Shown here piece after piece: positions 1-6,473 of a stretch of 12,928 nucleotides of DNA. The position numbers and the translations under genes are program-made. The notes below the pieces were generated by a model. The model was not told the origin of the DNA and made no database searches. It saw only the letters and a list, made by a program, of their open reading frames with translations. The stretch spans positions 1-12,928 of the forward strand of contig JAEXHA010000138.1 in assembly GCA_023450335.1 (NCBI GenBank), read 5' to 3'. The stretch's first letter is position 1; the number at the start of each line of letters is the position of its first letter. The DNA comes from Actinomycetes bacterium. GTDB taxonomy: Bacteria > Actinomycetota > Actinomycetes > Actinomycetales > Microbacteriaceae.

Positions 1-893
1 GGCCGGTGCCCGGCGCATCCGGCCGCGGCGCCGTGGCCGAACGCAGCGGACTGACCACGTGGGATGTGGGTGAGCTGCCCACGGTCGTCGACACGAAAGT
101 CGCCGGCGGCGTCGTGCGCGGCTACCCCGCCCTGATCGACGAGGGCGCCTCGGTCGCGGTGCGCATCGAGGCGACGGCCGAGCGGGCCGCCGATCTGACG
201 CACGCCGGCATCCGTCGCCTGCTGCTGCTGGCCGTGCCCTCGCCGTCGGCCTACGTGCTCGAGCATCTCACCGCGAACGAGAAGCTGGCCCTGGCCGCTT
301 CGCCGTATCCGTCCGCGAAGGCGCTCATCGAGGACGCGCGGGCCGCGGTGGCCGACGCCGTGCGCGGCGACGCGCCGGTGCGCTCGCTCGCGCAGTTCGA
401 AGCGGTGCGCGACCGCTTCTCGGCGGTCGTGGTCGACGAGCTGTTCCAGACCGTGTCGCTGATCGCGCGCATCCTGGTGCTCCAGCGCGACGTCGACAAG
501 GCGGTGCGCGCACAGAACTCGATGACCCTGCTGACCGCGCTCGGCGACGTGAAAACGCAGGTGGCGGGCCTCGTGCATCCCGGCTTCGTCTCACGCACGG
601 GGGTGGCGCGCCTGGCGCATCTGCCGCGGTATCTGCAGGGCGCGCTCGAGCGGGTGCAGGCGCTGGCCGATAACCCGGGCCGCGACCGGCAGCGCATGAC
701 CGAGTTCGAGCGGGCCGCTGCGGTGTTCGCGGATGCCGGCGGCTCGATCCCCGTGGCGGCGGGTGCACCGCCGGCGCTCGCACACGCACGGTGGCTGCTC
801 GAGGAGTACCGCGTGAGCCTGTTCGCGCAGCGGCTGGGCACGGCCGAGCCGGTGTCCCTGCAGCGCATCACGAAGACCCTCGCCGCCCGCTGA
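1..893 (+). CDS. hrpA: HrpA-type ATP-dependent RNA helicase, C-terminal part (5' end outside window)
   Basis: The reading frame is open from the first bases and stops with TGA at 891-893, so this is the last ~296 residues of a longer protein. The GTG at position 6 is probably internal. The visible part matches what I know of the DUF3418 C-terminal region of HrpA helicases: a GLTTWDVGELP segment near the start, then GYPALIDEGASVAVRI, then a long, mostly helical region ending in a basic tail (RITKTLAAR). HrpA proteins are DEAH-box RNA helicases of about 1,300 residues involved in mRNA and ribosome-associated RNA handling. Their helicase motifs would lie upstream of this window. The family assignment is from recognition, not a search. 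The next gene is on the same strand 95 bases downstream, separated by an inverted repeat and with its own promoter-like box, so it is probably not co-transcribed. Confidence 0.85.
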   Translation, partial: PVPGASGRGAVAERSGLTTWDVGELPTVVDTKVAGGVVRGYPALIDEGASVAVRIEATAERAADLTHAGIRRLLLLAVPSPSAYVLEHLTANEKLALAASPYPSAKALIEDARAAVADAVRGDAPVRSLAQFEAVRDRFSAVVVDELFQTVSLIARILVLQRDVDKAVRAQNSMTLLTALGDVKTQVAGLVHPGFVSRTGVARLAHLPRYLQGALERVQALADNPGRDRQRMTEFERAAAVFADAGGSIPVAAGAPPALAHARWLLEEYRVSLFAQRLGTAEPVSLQRITKTLAAR

Positions 894-905
894 GTGTCGG
901 CGCAC

Positions 906-930
906 CGCATCCGGCGCTCCCTCGGATGCG
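906..930 (+). terminator. Inverted repeat after hrpA, possible terminator
   Basis: CGCATCCG (906-913) and CGGATGCG (923-930) are perfect 8-bp arms around a 9-base loop, starting 12 bases after the hrpA stop codon. No T-run follows, so this would be a tract-less actinobacterial-type terminator or simply a 3' end stabiliser. The arms contain GCATCC/GGATGC, a word that recurs through the window. Confidence 0.4.
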
Positions 931-975
931 ATACCGGTCATGTACGTCGAGCGCGTCACCGAGTGGGCGCACCGA

Positions 976-991
976 TAGGCTCGCACGCATG
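976..991 (+). promoter_or_regulatory. Candidate -10 box with leaderless start, oxidoreductase gene
   Basis: TAGGCT at 976-981 fits the actinobacterial TANNNT -10 consensus. The ATG at 989 begins after a 7-base spacer, so transcription would start at or next to the start codon. I see no Shine-Dalgarno before this ATG and no convincing -35 box. Confidence 0.5.
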
Positions 992-1969
992 ACCGGACTG
1001 CGTTGGGGAATCCTTGCCACGGGCGGCATCGCCCATCTGTTCACGAGCGACCTGCGCACCGCCGGTCTCGACGTGCACGCCGTCGGCTCGCGCCGGCCCG
1101 AGGCGGCTGCACAGTTCGCGCAGACGTTCGGTGTCGGCCACGCGTACGGCTCGTATGAGGACCTCGTCGCCGATCCCGACGTCGACATCGTCTACATCGC
1201 CACCCCGCACAGCCACCACCTCCAGACCGCGGCGCTGGCGCTCGAACACGGCAAGCACGTGCTGATCGAAAAGCCGGTCACGCTCGATGCCGATCAGGCG
1301 CGCGCAATCGGCGACCTCGCCGCCGGCAACGGCCTGCTGGCGATGGAGGCGATGTGGACGCGGTACCTGCCGCACATGATCCGCATCCGCGAGATCATCG
1401 CGGCCGGCACACTCGGCGAGATCCGCGCGGTTCACGCCGACCACACCCAGCGCATCTCCGCCGACCCCGCCCACCGGCTCAACGCCCTCGAACTGGGCGG
1501 CGGAGCGTTGCTCGACCTCGGCATCTACCCGGTGTCGTTCGCGTGGGACATCCTCGGCGCGCCCGAGACGATCGCTGCGGCGGGGCGGCTGGGTGACACC
1601 GGTGCCGACACCGAGGTGGCCACGGTCTTCACGCACGCCGGCGGCGCGGTGTCGACGACCCTCACGTCGTCGCGTGCGGTGGGGCCGAACGTCGCGCACA
1701 TCATCGGATCCGAGGCACGGATCGACATCGACCGGGTCTGGTACTGCCCGACGTCGTTCCGCGTGACCGCGTCCGACGGCACGGTGCTCGAGACCTACGA
1801 TTCCCCCGTGCCCGGCCGCGGCATGCAGTACCAGGCGCTCTACGCCGAGCAGCTCATCGCCGCCGGCCGCACCGACAGTGACCTTCTGCCCTTCGAAGAC
1901 AGCGTGCGCATCATGGGCACGCTCGACGAGATCCGCGCCCAGATCGGCGTGCACTACCCCGCGCGCTGA
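989..1969 (+). CDS. Gfo/Idh/MocA family NAD(P)-dependent oxidoreductase
   Basis: This is a 326-residue cytoplasmic dehydrogenase. The N-terminal Rossmann half begins GILATGGIA (residues 7-15), a nucleotide-binding loop, and contains the family EKP motif at 94-96, whose lysine is catalytic in the family. The middle carries MEAMWTRYLP (119-128) and GGGALLDLGIYPV (170-182). The latter is typical of the dimeric dihydrodiol-dehydrogenase/glucose-fructose oxidoreductase branch, with the tyrosine (Y180) matching the catalytic Tyr known there. The substrate is probably a sugar, polyol or related trans-diol, but it cannot be fixed from sequence. The open frame extends back to 791, overlapping hrpA. 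I chose ATG 989 because the nucleotide-binding strand begins directly after it and a TANNNT box sits 7 bases before it. The gene converges on the minus-strand PLDc_N gene with a 4-base gap. It lies close to a sugar-uptake locus, but NYN and PLDc_N genes intervene, so a functional link is only possible. Confidence 0.88.
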   Translation: MTGLRWGILATGGIAHLFTSDLRTAGLDVHAVGSRRPEAAAQFAQTFGVGHAYGSYEDLVADPDVDIVYIATPHSHHLQTAALALEHGKHVLIEKPVTLDADQARAIGDLAAGNGLLAMEAMWTRYLPHMIRIREIIAAGTLGEIRAVHADHTQRISADPAHRLNALELGGGALLDLGIYPVSFAWDILGAPETIAAAGRLGDTGADTEVATVFTHAGGAVSTTLTSSRAVGPNVAHIIGSEARIDIDRVWYCPTSFRVTASDGTVLETYDSPVPGRGMQYQALYAEQLIAAGRTDSDLLPFEDSVRIMGTLDEIRAQIGVHYPAR

Positions 1970-1985
1970 GGGGTCACCCCGCAGC
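1965..1985. terminator. Short bidirectional hairpin at convergent gene ends
   Basis: GCTG (1965-1968) pairs with CAGC (1982-1985) and GGGG (1970-1973) with CCCC (1977-1980). One A/G mismatch separates the two stems and the loop is TCA. The element overlaps the stop codon of the plus-strand oxidoreductase, and its loop is exactly the stop codon of the minus-strand PLDc_N gene. It could fold on either transcript. No T-run follows on either side, so termination is an inference from position and symmetry. Confidence 0.35.
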
Positions 1986-2351
1986 CGGCGACGTGCCGGC
2001 CTCGCCGCGCTCGGCACGACGCCGCGCGATCTCGGCGCGCAGCCGCTCCTCTTCGATCTCGCGCTCCAGCGCGGCCAGCTGCTGCTCGGTCGACAACCGC
2101 GGCGGAGCGGGCTCCGGTGCCGGCGGCGCGCCGGCCCACGGGGCGAACTGCGGTGGCTGCGGTCGCGCCTCGCGCGCCGGATACTCGCGGCCGAGCGCGA
2201 ACCACAGGATCGTGCCGAGCATCGGCAGCATGATCACGAGGATCAGCCAAACGGCTTTGGGCATGTGCTTCACCTGCCAGTTCTCGCGCAGGATGATGTC
2301 GACGATCGCGAACACCATCGCCGCCAGCGTGATCAGCATCAGGAAGGGCAT
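1974..2351 (-). CDS. Small membrane protein with PLDc_N (phospholipase D nuclease N-terminal) domain
   Basis: This is a 125-residue protein. It has two predicted membrane segments, at about residues 2-20 and 33-53, joined by a short charged loop. The region from VFAIVDIILRE through LPMLGTILWFALGREYP matches the PLDc_N domain. That domain is found at the N-terminus of cardiolipin synthases and, alone, in many small actinobacterial proteins of unknown function. No phospholipase HKD motif is present, so it should not be a nuclease or synthase itself. After the membrane part comes a proline-rich stretch (about 63-85), then a highly charged helix with heptad-like spacing (86-115) that may form a coiled coil. 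It is probably an inner-membrane protein with a cytoplasmic tail. It converges on the oxidoreductase gene and diverges from the NYN gene. The start is supported by a good promoter placed 6 bases upstream of the ATG. Confidence 0.83.
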   Translation of the reverse strand: MPFLMLITLAAMVFAIVDIILRENWQVKHMPKAVWLILVIMLPMLGTILWFALGREYPAREARPQPPQFAPWAGAPPAPEPAPPRLSTEQQLAALEREIEEERLRAEIARRRAERGEAGTSPAAG

Positions 2352-2387
2352 GGCGGGAGTCTATGGCTCGGCTGTGCGCGCACTCAA
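2352..2387 (-). promoter_or_regulatory. Promoter of the PLDc_N gene (leaderless)
   Basis: Read on the minus strand, TTGAGT (2387-2382) and TAGACT (2363-2358) are separated by 18 bases. This is a good match to a housekeeping-sigma promoter. The -10 box ends 6 bases before the ATG (2351-2349), so the transcript would begin at or beside the start codon. It is the best-formed -35/-10 pair among the leaderless candidates here. Confidence 0.6.
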
Positions 2388-2421
2388 CGTCGCGCCGGCG
2401 CACCCGGCGGGGCGGGGGTGC

Positions 2422-2436
2422 GACACTGGGTGCATG
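2422..2436 (+). promoter_or_regulatory. Weak candidate -10 box with leaderless start, NYN gene
   Basis: GACACT at 2422-2427 lies exactly 6 bases before ATG 2434. It differs from TANNNT in the first base only. No Shine-Dalgarno is visible. It is included because it repeats the geometry of the other four unit-start genes. Confidence 0.35.
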
Positions 2437-3300
2437 CCTGAGCTGCAGAGCGCCCGCGTGGCCGTCTACCTCGACTTCGACAACATCGTCATGAGCTGGT
2501 ACGACCGGGTGCACGGGCGCAACGCCTACTCCCGCGACCGGCAGCGCATCTCCGAGAACCCCGCCGAGCCCGAGATCGCCGAGCGCCTGGCCGCGGCCAC
2601 GATCGACGTCGGCGCGATCATCGACTACGCCGCCTCGTTCGGCACCCTCGTGCTCACGCGCGCCTACGCGGACTGGTCCTCGCCGGTCAACGCCGAGTAC
2701 CGCTCGCAGTTGGTGGCCCGCGCCGTCGACCTCGTGCAGCTGTTCCCCGCGGCCGCGTACGCGAAGAACGGCGCCGACATCCGCCTGGCCGTCGACACCG
2801 TCGAGGACATGTTCCGCCTGCCCGACCTCACCCACGTCGTCATCGTCGCCGGCGACAGCGATTACGTGCCGCTGGCCCAGCGCTGCAAACGCCTGGGACG
2901 TTTCGTCGTCGGTGTGGGGGTGGCCGGCTCCACCGCGAAGTCCCTCGCCGCGGCATGCGACCAGTTCGACGCGTATGACTCGCTGCCGGGCGTCTCGGCG
3001 CCGGTGACCGAGAAGGAGAAGAAGGTGGATGCCACGGCCTCCACCACCCGTCGCCGCAAGAAGTCCGATCCGACCGCCGAGCTGCTGCGCCGCGCGCTGC
3101 GGCTCGAGCAGGAGCGCACCGACGAGGAATGGCTGCACCTGTCGGCGGTCAAGAACCTGCTGCGCCGCATGGACCCCTCCTTCAGCGAGAAGGGCCTGGG
3201 CCACCGATCCTTCTCCGACTTCGTCAAGGCGTACCCGACCGTCGCCGACCTCGACGAGTCCACCAACATCGTGCGCGTGCGTCTGCACACCGACAGCTGA
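2434..3300 (+). CDS. NYN-domain (PIN-like) nuclease with C-terminal LOTUS/OST-HTH domain
   Basis: This 288-residue protein has an N-terminal NYN/DUF88 domain of the PIN-like RNase fold (about residues 6-182) and a C-terminal LOTUS/OST-HTH domain (about 212-284). The expected acidic, metal-binding positions are visible: YLDFDNI (12-18, with D14 and D16), NGADIRLAVD (112-121) and GDSDYVPL (140-147). A basic, low-complexity linker (about 192-212, with RRRKK) joins the domains. The LOTUS part contains LHLSAVKNLLRRMDPSF (234-250) and GHRSFSDFVK (256-265). Known members act on RNA or in RNA-linked processes. The LOTUS domain is an RNA- or protein-binding winged helix, so a cytoplasmic RNase or RNA-binding role is plausible but the target is unknown. 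The open frame runs upstream to 1993 across the PLDc_N gene. I place the start at ATG 2434 because the NYN strand begins just after it and the upstream translation is low-complexity antisense sequence. Confidence 0.85.
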   Translation: MPELQSARVAVYLDFDNIVMSWYDRVHGRNAYSRDRQRISENPAEPEIAERLAAATIDVGAIIDYAASFGTLVLTRAYADWSSPVNAEYRSQLVARAVDLVQLFPAAAYAKNGADIRLAVDTVEDMFRLPDLTHVVIVAGDSDYVPLAQRCKRLGRFVVGVGVAGSTAKSLAAACDQFDAYDSLPGVSAPVTEKEKKVDATASTTRRRKKSDPTAELLRRALRLEQERTDEEWLHLSAVKNLLRRMDPSFSEKGLGHRSFSDFVKAYPTVADLDESTNIVRVRLHTDS

Positions 3301-3339
3301 CATCCGCCTCCCGGACACCGGCCGCGCACCGGGCAGGGT

Positions 3340-3349
3340 TCGGGCCCGA
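3340..3349. promoter_or_regulatory. Perfect 10-bp palindrome upstream of the ROK -10 box
   Basis: TCGGGCCCGA is fully self-complementary and ends 5 bases before the TACAGT box at 3355-3360. A dimeric repressor bound here would block the promoter, so it is a possible autoregulatory site. Short G+C palindromes are common in DNA of this composition, so the evidence is weak. Confidence 0.25.
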
Positions 3350-3354
3350 CGCGG

Positions 3355-3369
3355 TACAGTGGCGGTGTG
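3355..3369 (+). promoter_or_regulatory. Candidate -10 box with leaderless start, ROK regulator operon
   Basis: TACAGT (3355-3360) fits TANNNT and is followed by exactly 6 bases and then GTG 3367. No Shine-Dalgarno sequence precedes the GTG. I see no convincing -35 box. This would be the promoter for the regulator and the first importer. Confidence 0.5.
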
Positions 3370-4554
3370 GTGCGCCGGAACACTCCGCCCGGCTCGCAGT
3401 CGTCACTGCGAGAAGCGAATCGAGCACGGTTGCTCGATGCGCTCAAGCGGCATGGGCGCCTGACGCAGATCGAGCTGGCCGGCAGCACCGGATTGTCGCC
3501 GGCGACGGTCTCGAACATCGTCAAAGAGCTGACCGCCTCCGGCATCCTGCACACCTCGTTCACGTCGCGCAGCGGCCGGCGGGCCACCCTCGTCGCGCTC
3601 GCGCGCGAAGTGGGGCTCGTAGCCGGAGCGCATTTCTCGACCCGGCAGCTGCACATCCAGATCGCCGACGCGACGCGCACCACCGTCGCTGAGACCTCCA
3701 TCCCCCTCGCGCCCGGCCACCGCCACGACGCCGAGCTCGACCGGCTGAGCATCGTGCTCGGCGAGATGATGGAATCGCTGGGCGGCGCCATCGGCGACCT
3801 GCAGGCGATCGGGCTGGGAGTCCCGGCCCCCGTCGACCCGCGCAGCGGCATGATCTCCACACCCGGCCTGCTGCCGGGGTGGGAGGGCATAGACATCGGC
3901 ACGAGCCTGTCGACCCGCACCGGCCGTCCCGTCTTCGTCGACAGCGAGCCGAACCTCGGCGCGCTCGCCGAAGCCCGCGAGGGCGCCGCGCGCACCGCCT
4001 CCTCGTCGGTGTACATCCGCGTGGGCCACACCATCAGCGCCGGCCTCGTCGTCGGGGGCGATCTGTTCCGCGGCGCCAGCGGCAAGACCGGCCAGATCGG
4101 TCACATGACCATCGACGAGAACGGCCCCATCTGCCGCTGCGGCAATCGCGGCTGCCTCGAGATGTACGCGGCCGGCCCCGCCCTGCTGTCGCTGTTCCCA
4201 CCCGGCGACGGCTTGCAGCGCCTGCGCGACCTGCTCGCCGCATCGGATGCCGGAGTCTCAGGAGCGCAACGCGCCTTGGCCGATGCCGGCCGCCACATCG
4301 GCATCGCCGCCGCAAGCCTGTGCAACCTGTTCGACCCCGAGGTCATCGTCGTGGGCGGCGAACTGGCCGGTGCCGGCGAGATCCTCATGGCACCCATGCG
4401 CCACTCGCTGCAGCGTTCCGCCCTGGCCGCCACCGGCGGACTGCCCGAGATCGTGGCCACCTCGTACGGGGAGTGGACCGAGACGCGGGGGGCGATCGCC
4501 GTGGCCCTGGATCACGTCCGCGTCGACGCCGGCGTCTCTGCGATCACGGCATGA
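3367..4554 (+). CDS. ROK-family transcriptional regulator with degenerate kinase motifs
   Basis: This 395-residue protein is a typical length for NagC/Mlc/XylR-type ROK regulators. Residues 15-62 form a winged helix-turn-helix (LLDALKRHGRLTQIELAGSTGLSPATVSNIVKEL region). Residues 84-385 are the ROK sugar-kinase-like fold. The zinc-site signature is intact: GQIGHM (242-247) and CRCGNRGCLE (256-265). Motifs needed for sugar phosphorylation look decayed. The usual DxGxT-type loop reads GAHFSTRQ (87-94), the usual NDAN reads SEPN (193-196), and the usual GTGIGAG reads GHTISAG (220-226). It is therefore probably a sugar-responsive DNA-binding protein without kinase activity. Its stop codon overlaps the ATG of the first binding-protein gene (ATGA), so the two are translationally coupled. 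Control of the adjacent importers is the natural inference, with the 30-bp inverted repeat at 7732-7761 as the candidate operator. Start GTG 3367 is supported by the -10 box six bases before it. Confidence 0.88.
   Translation: MVRRNTPPGSQSSLREANRARLLDALKRHGRLTQIELAGSTGLSPATVSNIVKELTASGILHTSFTSRSGRRATLVALAREVGLVAGAHFSTRQLHIQIADATRTTVAETSIPLAPGHRHDAELDRLSIVLGEMMESLGGAIGDLQAIGLGVPAPVDPRSGMISTPGLLPGWEGIDIGTSLSTRTGRPVFVDSEPNLGALAEAREGAARTASSSVYIRVGHTISAGLVVGGDLFRGASGKTGQIGHMTIDENGPICRCGNRGCLEMYAAGPALLSLFPPGDGLQRLRDLLAASDAGVSGAQRALADAGRHIGIAAASLCNLFDPEVIVVGGELAGAGEILMAPMRHSLQRSALAATGGLPEIVATSYGEWTETRGAIAVALDHVRVDAGVSAITA
3393..3412. repeat. Perfect 8-bp inverted repeat inside the start of the ROK gene
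   Basis: CTCGCAGT (3393-3400) and ACTGCGAG (3405-3412) flank CGTC, about 26 bases into the coding sequence. It could be a downstream operator or an mRNA hairpin close to the leaderless start. A perfect 8-bp repeat can also arise by chance in 13 kb of G+C-rich DNA. Confidence 0.3.
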
Positions 4555-5597
4555 TCCGCCTGCTGTGCGTCGCCGTGGCGGCGATCTTGGCCGCATGTGT
4601 GCTCAGCGGCTGCACCCCGCGGGTCACCAGCGAGTACGGTCCCATCGCGCTGCTGCTGCCCGACAAGAAGACCGCCCGGTACGAGACCTTCGACCGGCCC
4701 ATCTTCGAGCAGCGCATCGACGAGCTGGGCGACTACGACGTGCTCTACGCGAACGCCGACCAAGACCCGGCCCGGCAGCAGCAGCAAGCCGAGTCGGCGC
4801 TGGCCGCCGGTGCCTCCGTCCTGGTCCTCGACCCGGTCGACGGCCGGGCCGCCGTCACCATCGTGACCGCAGCGAATGCGCAGGGCGTGCCTGTCATCGC
4901 CTACGACCGCATGATCGCCGGTGGCGAGCTCGCGTACTACATCTCGTTCGACAACGAACGGGTCGGCGCCCTGCAGGCCACCGCCCTGGTCGCCGAACTC
5001 GACGCACGCGGGCTGGAGCGCGGCGGCATCCTCATGGTCAACGGCTCCCCCACCGACAGCAACGCGACGCGCTTCCGCGAGGGTGCCCGCGAGATCATCG
5101 ACGCCAGCGACCTGACCCTGCTCGCGTCCTACGACACGCCGGACTGGAGCCCCGACAAGGCGCAGGACTGGGTGGCGGGGCAGATCTCACAGTTCGGCGA
5201 CCGCATCGACGGTGTCTATGCCGCCAACGACGGCACCGCCAGCGGGGCCGTCGCCGCGCTGCGCGCCGCCGCCGTCGATCCGTTCCCGGTCGTGACCGGG
5301 CAGGACGCCGAGCTCACGGCCCTGCAGCGCATCGTGGCCGGCGACCAGTACATGACCGTCTACAAGGCGCTGAAGCAGCAGGCCACCCGGGCCGCCGATG
5401 CGGCCGTCGACCTCATCCATGGCCGCGAGATCGTCGCGGAGACCACCGTCGAGGGCACCCCCGCGACGCTGCTCGAGCCGGTCGCGGTGACCGTCGACGA
5501 CATTCTCGACACCGTCGTGGCAGACGGCTTCTGGACCGTCGACGACATCTGCACCCCCGCCTACGCCGACGACTGCGCCGCCGCCGGTATCCTCTGA
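4551..5597 (+). CDS. Sugar ABC transporter substrate-binding lipoprotein 1 (XylF-like, CUT2)
   Basis: This 348-residue exported lipoprotein has a short n-region, a hydrophobic core and a lipobox VLSGC with the lipid-attachment cysteine at residue 21. The mature part is a type I periplasmic-binding fold (Peripla_BP_4). Segments resembling xylose/multiple-sugar binders are VIAYDRMI (115-122), YYISFDNERVG (129-139), NGSPTDSNA (164-172), VYAANDGTASG (222-232) and VVTGQDAEL (247-255). Two cysteines near the C-terminus (334 and 342) have counterparts in the second binding protein and may form a disulfide. The protein would capture a sugar outside the membrane and hand it to the permease encoded two genes downstream. 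The ATG overlaps the ROK stop codon, there is no Shine-Dalgarno, and the gap to the ATPase gene is 6 bases, so one transcript is likely. The exact sugar is not determinable; XylF-like naming is by resemblance only. Confidence 0.87.
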   Translation: MIRLLCVAVAAILAACVLSGCTPRVTSEYGPIALLLPDKKTARYETFDRPIFEQRIDELGDYDVLYANADQDPARQQQQAESALAAGASVLVLDPVDGRAAVTIVTAANAQGVPVIAYDRMIAGGELAYYISFDNERVGALQATALVAELDARGLERGGILMVNGSPTDSNATRFREGAREIIDASDLTLLASYDTPDWSPDKAQDWVAGQISQFGDRIDGVYAANDGTASGAVAALRAAAVDPFPVVTGQDAELTALQRIVAGDQYMTVYKALKQQATRAADAAVDLIHGREIVAETTVEGTPATLLEPVAVTVDDILDTVVADGFWTVDDICTPAYADDCAAAGIL

Positions 5598-5603
5598 ACT
5601 CCC

Positions 5604-6473
5604 ATGAGCATCCCCCACCGCGCCGGCCGGCATCGCGAACAGGTGCTGTCGATGCGCGGCATCGACAAGCACTTCGGCGCCGTCCGTGCCCTCACCGGCG
5701 TCGACTTCGAGGTGCACGAAGGCGAAGTGGTGGCCCTCATCGGCGACAACGGCGCCGGCAAGTCCACGCTCGTCAAGGTGCTCGCCGGGGTGCATCCGCC
5801 CGACGCCGGCACGATCCGCTTCGGCGGCGAGCCGGTGCACATCGGCAGCCCCGCCGACGCGCAGGAGTTCGGCATCGCGACCGTGTTCCAGGACCTCGCA
5901 CTGTGCGACAACCTCGACGTCGTCGCCAATCTGTGGCTCGGGCGCGAGCTGGTCGAAGGCGCGCGTCTGGACGAGGTCGACATGGAGCAGCGCACCTGGG
6001 CGCTGCTGCGCGAGCTGTCGGCCAAGATCCCCTCGGTGCGCACGCCCGTCGCCTCACTGTCGGGCGGGCAGCGCCAGACCGTCGCGATCGCCCGGTCGCT
6101 CATCGGCGAGCCGCGCGTGGTCATCCTCGACGAGCCGACCGCGGCCCTCGGCGTCGCGCAGACCGCCGAAGTGCTCAACCTCATCGAACGCCTCCGCGAG
6201 CGCGGCCACGGGGTCGTGCTCATCAGCCACAACATGGCCGACGTGCTCGCGGTGGCCGACCGCATCGTGGTGCTGCGGCTGGGGCGCAACAACGGCGAGT
6301 ACAACGCCGCCGACGTCACCAGCGAAGTGCTCATCGCCGCCATCACCGGCGCCGTCGACAACTCCGTCAGCCGCCGCTCCACTCCACCGCCCGAGCCGGC
6401 TGCCCACACCGACGGCACGATCATCCCGTTGAGCGGGCGCGGCCGGCGACGCGGCGACGGGGGCGCCTCGTGA
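5604..6473 (+). CDS. Sugar ABC transporter ATP-binding protein 1 (single NBD, CUT2)
   Basis: This 289-residue cytoplasmic ATPase powers the first importer. All motifs of one nucleotide-binding domain are present: Walker A GDNGAGKST (47-55), Q-loop glutamine 96 in VFQD, signature LSGGQ (152-156), Walker B VVILDEP (172-178) and switch histidine 209 in ISHN. It has only one NBD, unlike the ~500-residue fused XylG/RbsA/MglA proteins. FrcA-type CUT2 ATPases share this single-domain layout, so a homodimer is expected. Residues from about 243 to the end form a Pro/Ser/Arg-rich tail (PPPEPAAHTDG, GRGRRRGDGG) that the paralogue lacks. The ATG at 5604 has no Shine-Dalgarno; V14 or M17 could be the true start, since the conserved domain begins there. 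The stop overlaps the permease start (GTGA). Confidence 0.9.
   Translation: MSIPHRAGRHREQVLSMRGIDKHFGAVRALTGVDFEVHEGEVVALIGDNGAGKSTLVKVLAGVHPPDAGTIRFGGEPVHIGSPADAQEFGIATVFQDLALCDNLDVVANLWLGRELVEGARLDEVDMEQRTWALLRELSAKIPSVRTPVASLSGGQRQTVAIARSLIGEPRVVILDEPTAALGVAQTAEVLNLIERLRERGHGVVLISHNMADVLAVADRIVVLRLGRNNGEYNAADVTSEVLIAAITGAVDNSVSRRSTPPPEPAAHTDGTIIPLSGRGRRRGDGGAS

Noticed and set aside
791..988. Upstream extension of the oxidoreductase overlapping the hrpA 3' end
   Set aside because: The Rossmann fold begins right after ATG 989, a TANNNT box sits just before it, and the upstream translation is Arg/Pro/Ala-rich and overlaps hrpA.
1954..3318. 454-codon minus-strand open frame across the NYN gene
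   Set aside because: It is antisense to a gene with recognisable NYN and LOTUS motifs. Its translation has low-complexity GC-rich composition and no domain I recognise.
4247..6469. Long open frame in front of permease 1, reading through the ROK end, SBP1 and ATPase1 region
   Set aside because: It is an Arg/Pro/His-rich translation typical of the wrong frame in high-GC DNA. The ATPase and SBP frames in the same region carry full family motifs. Only the part from 6470 is real.
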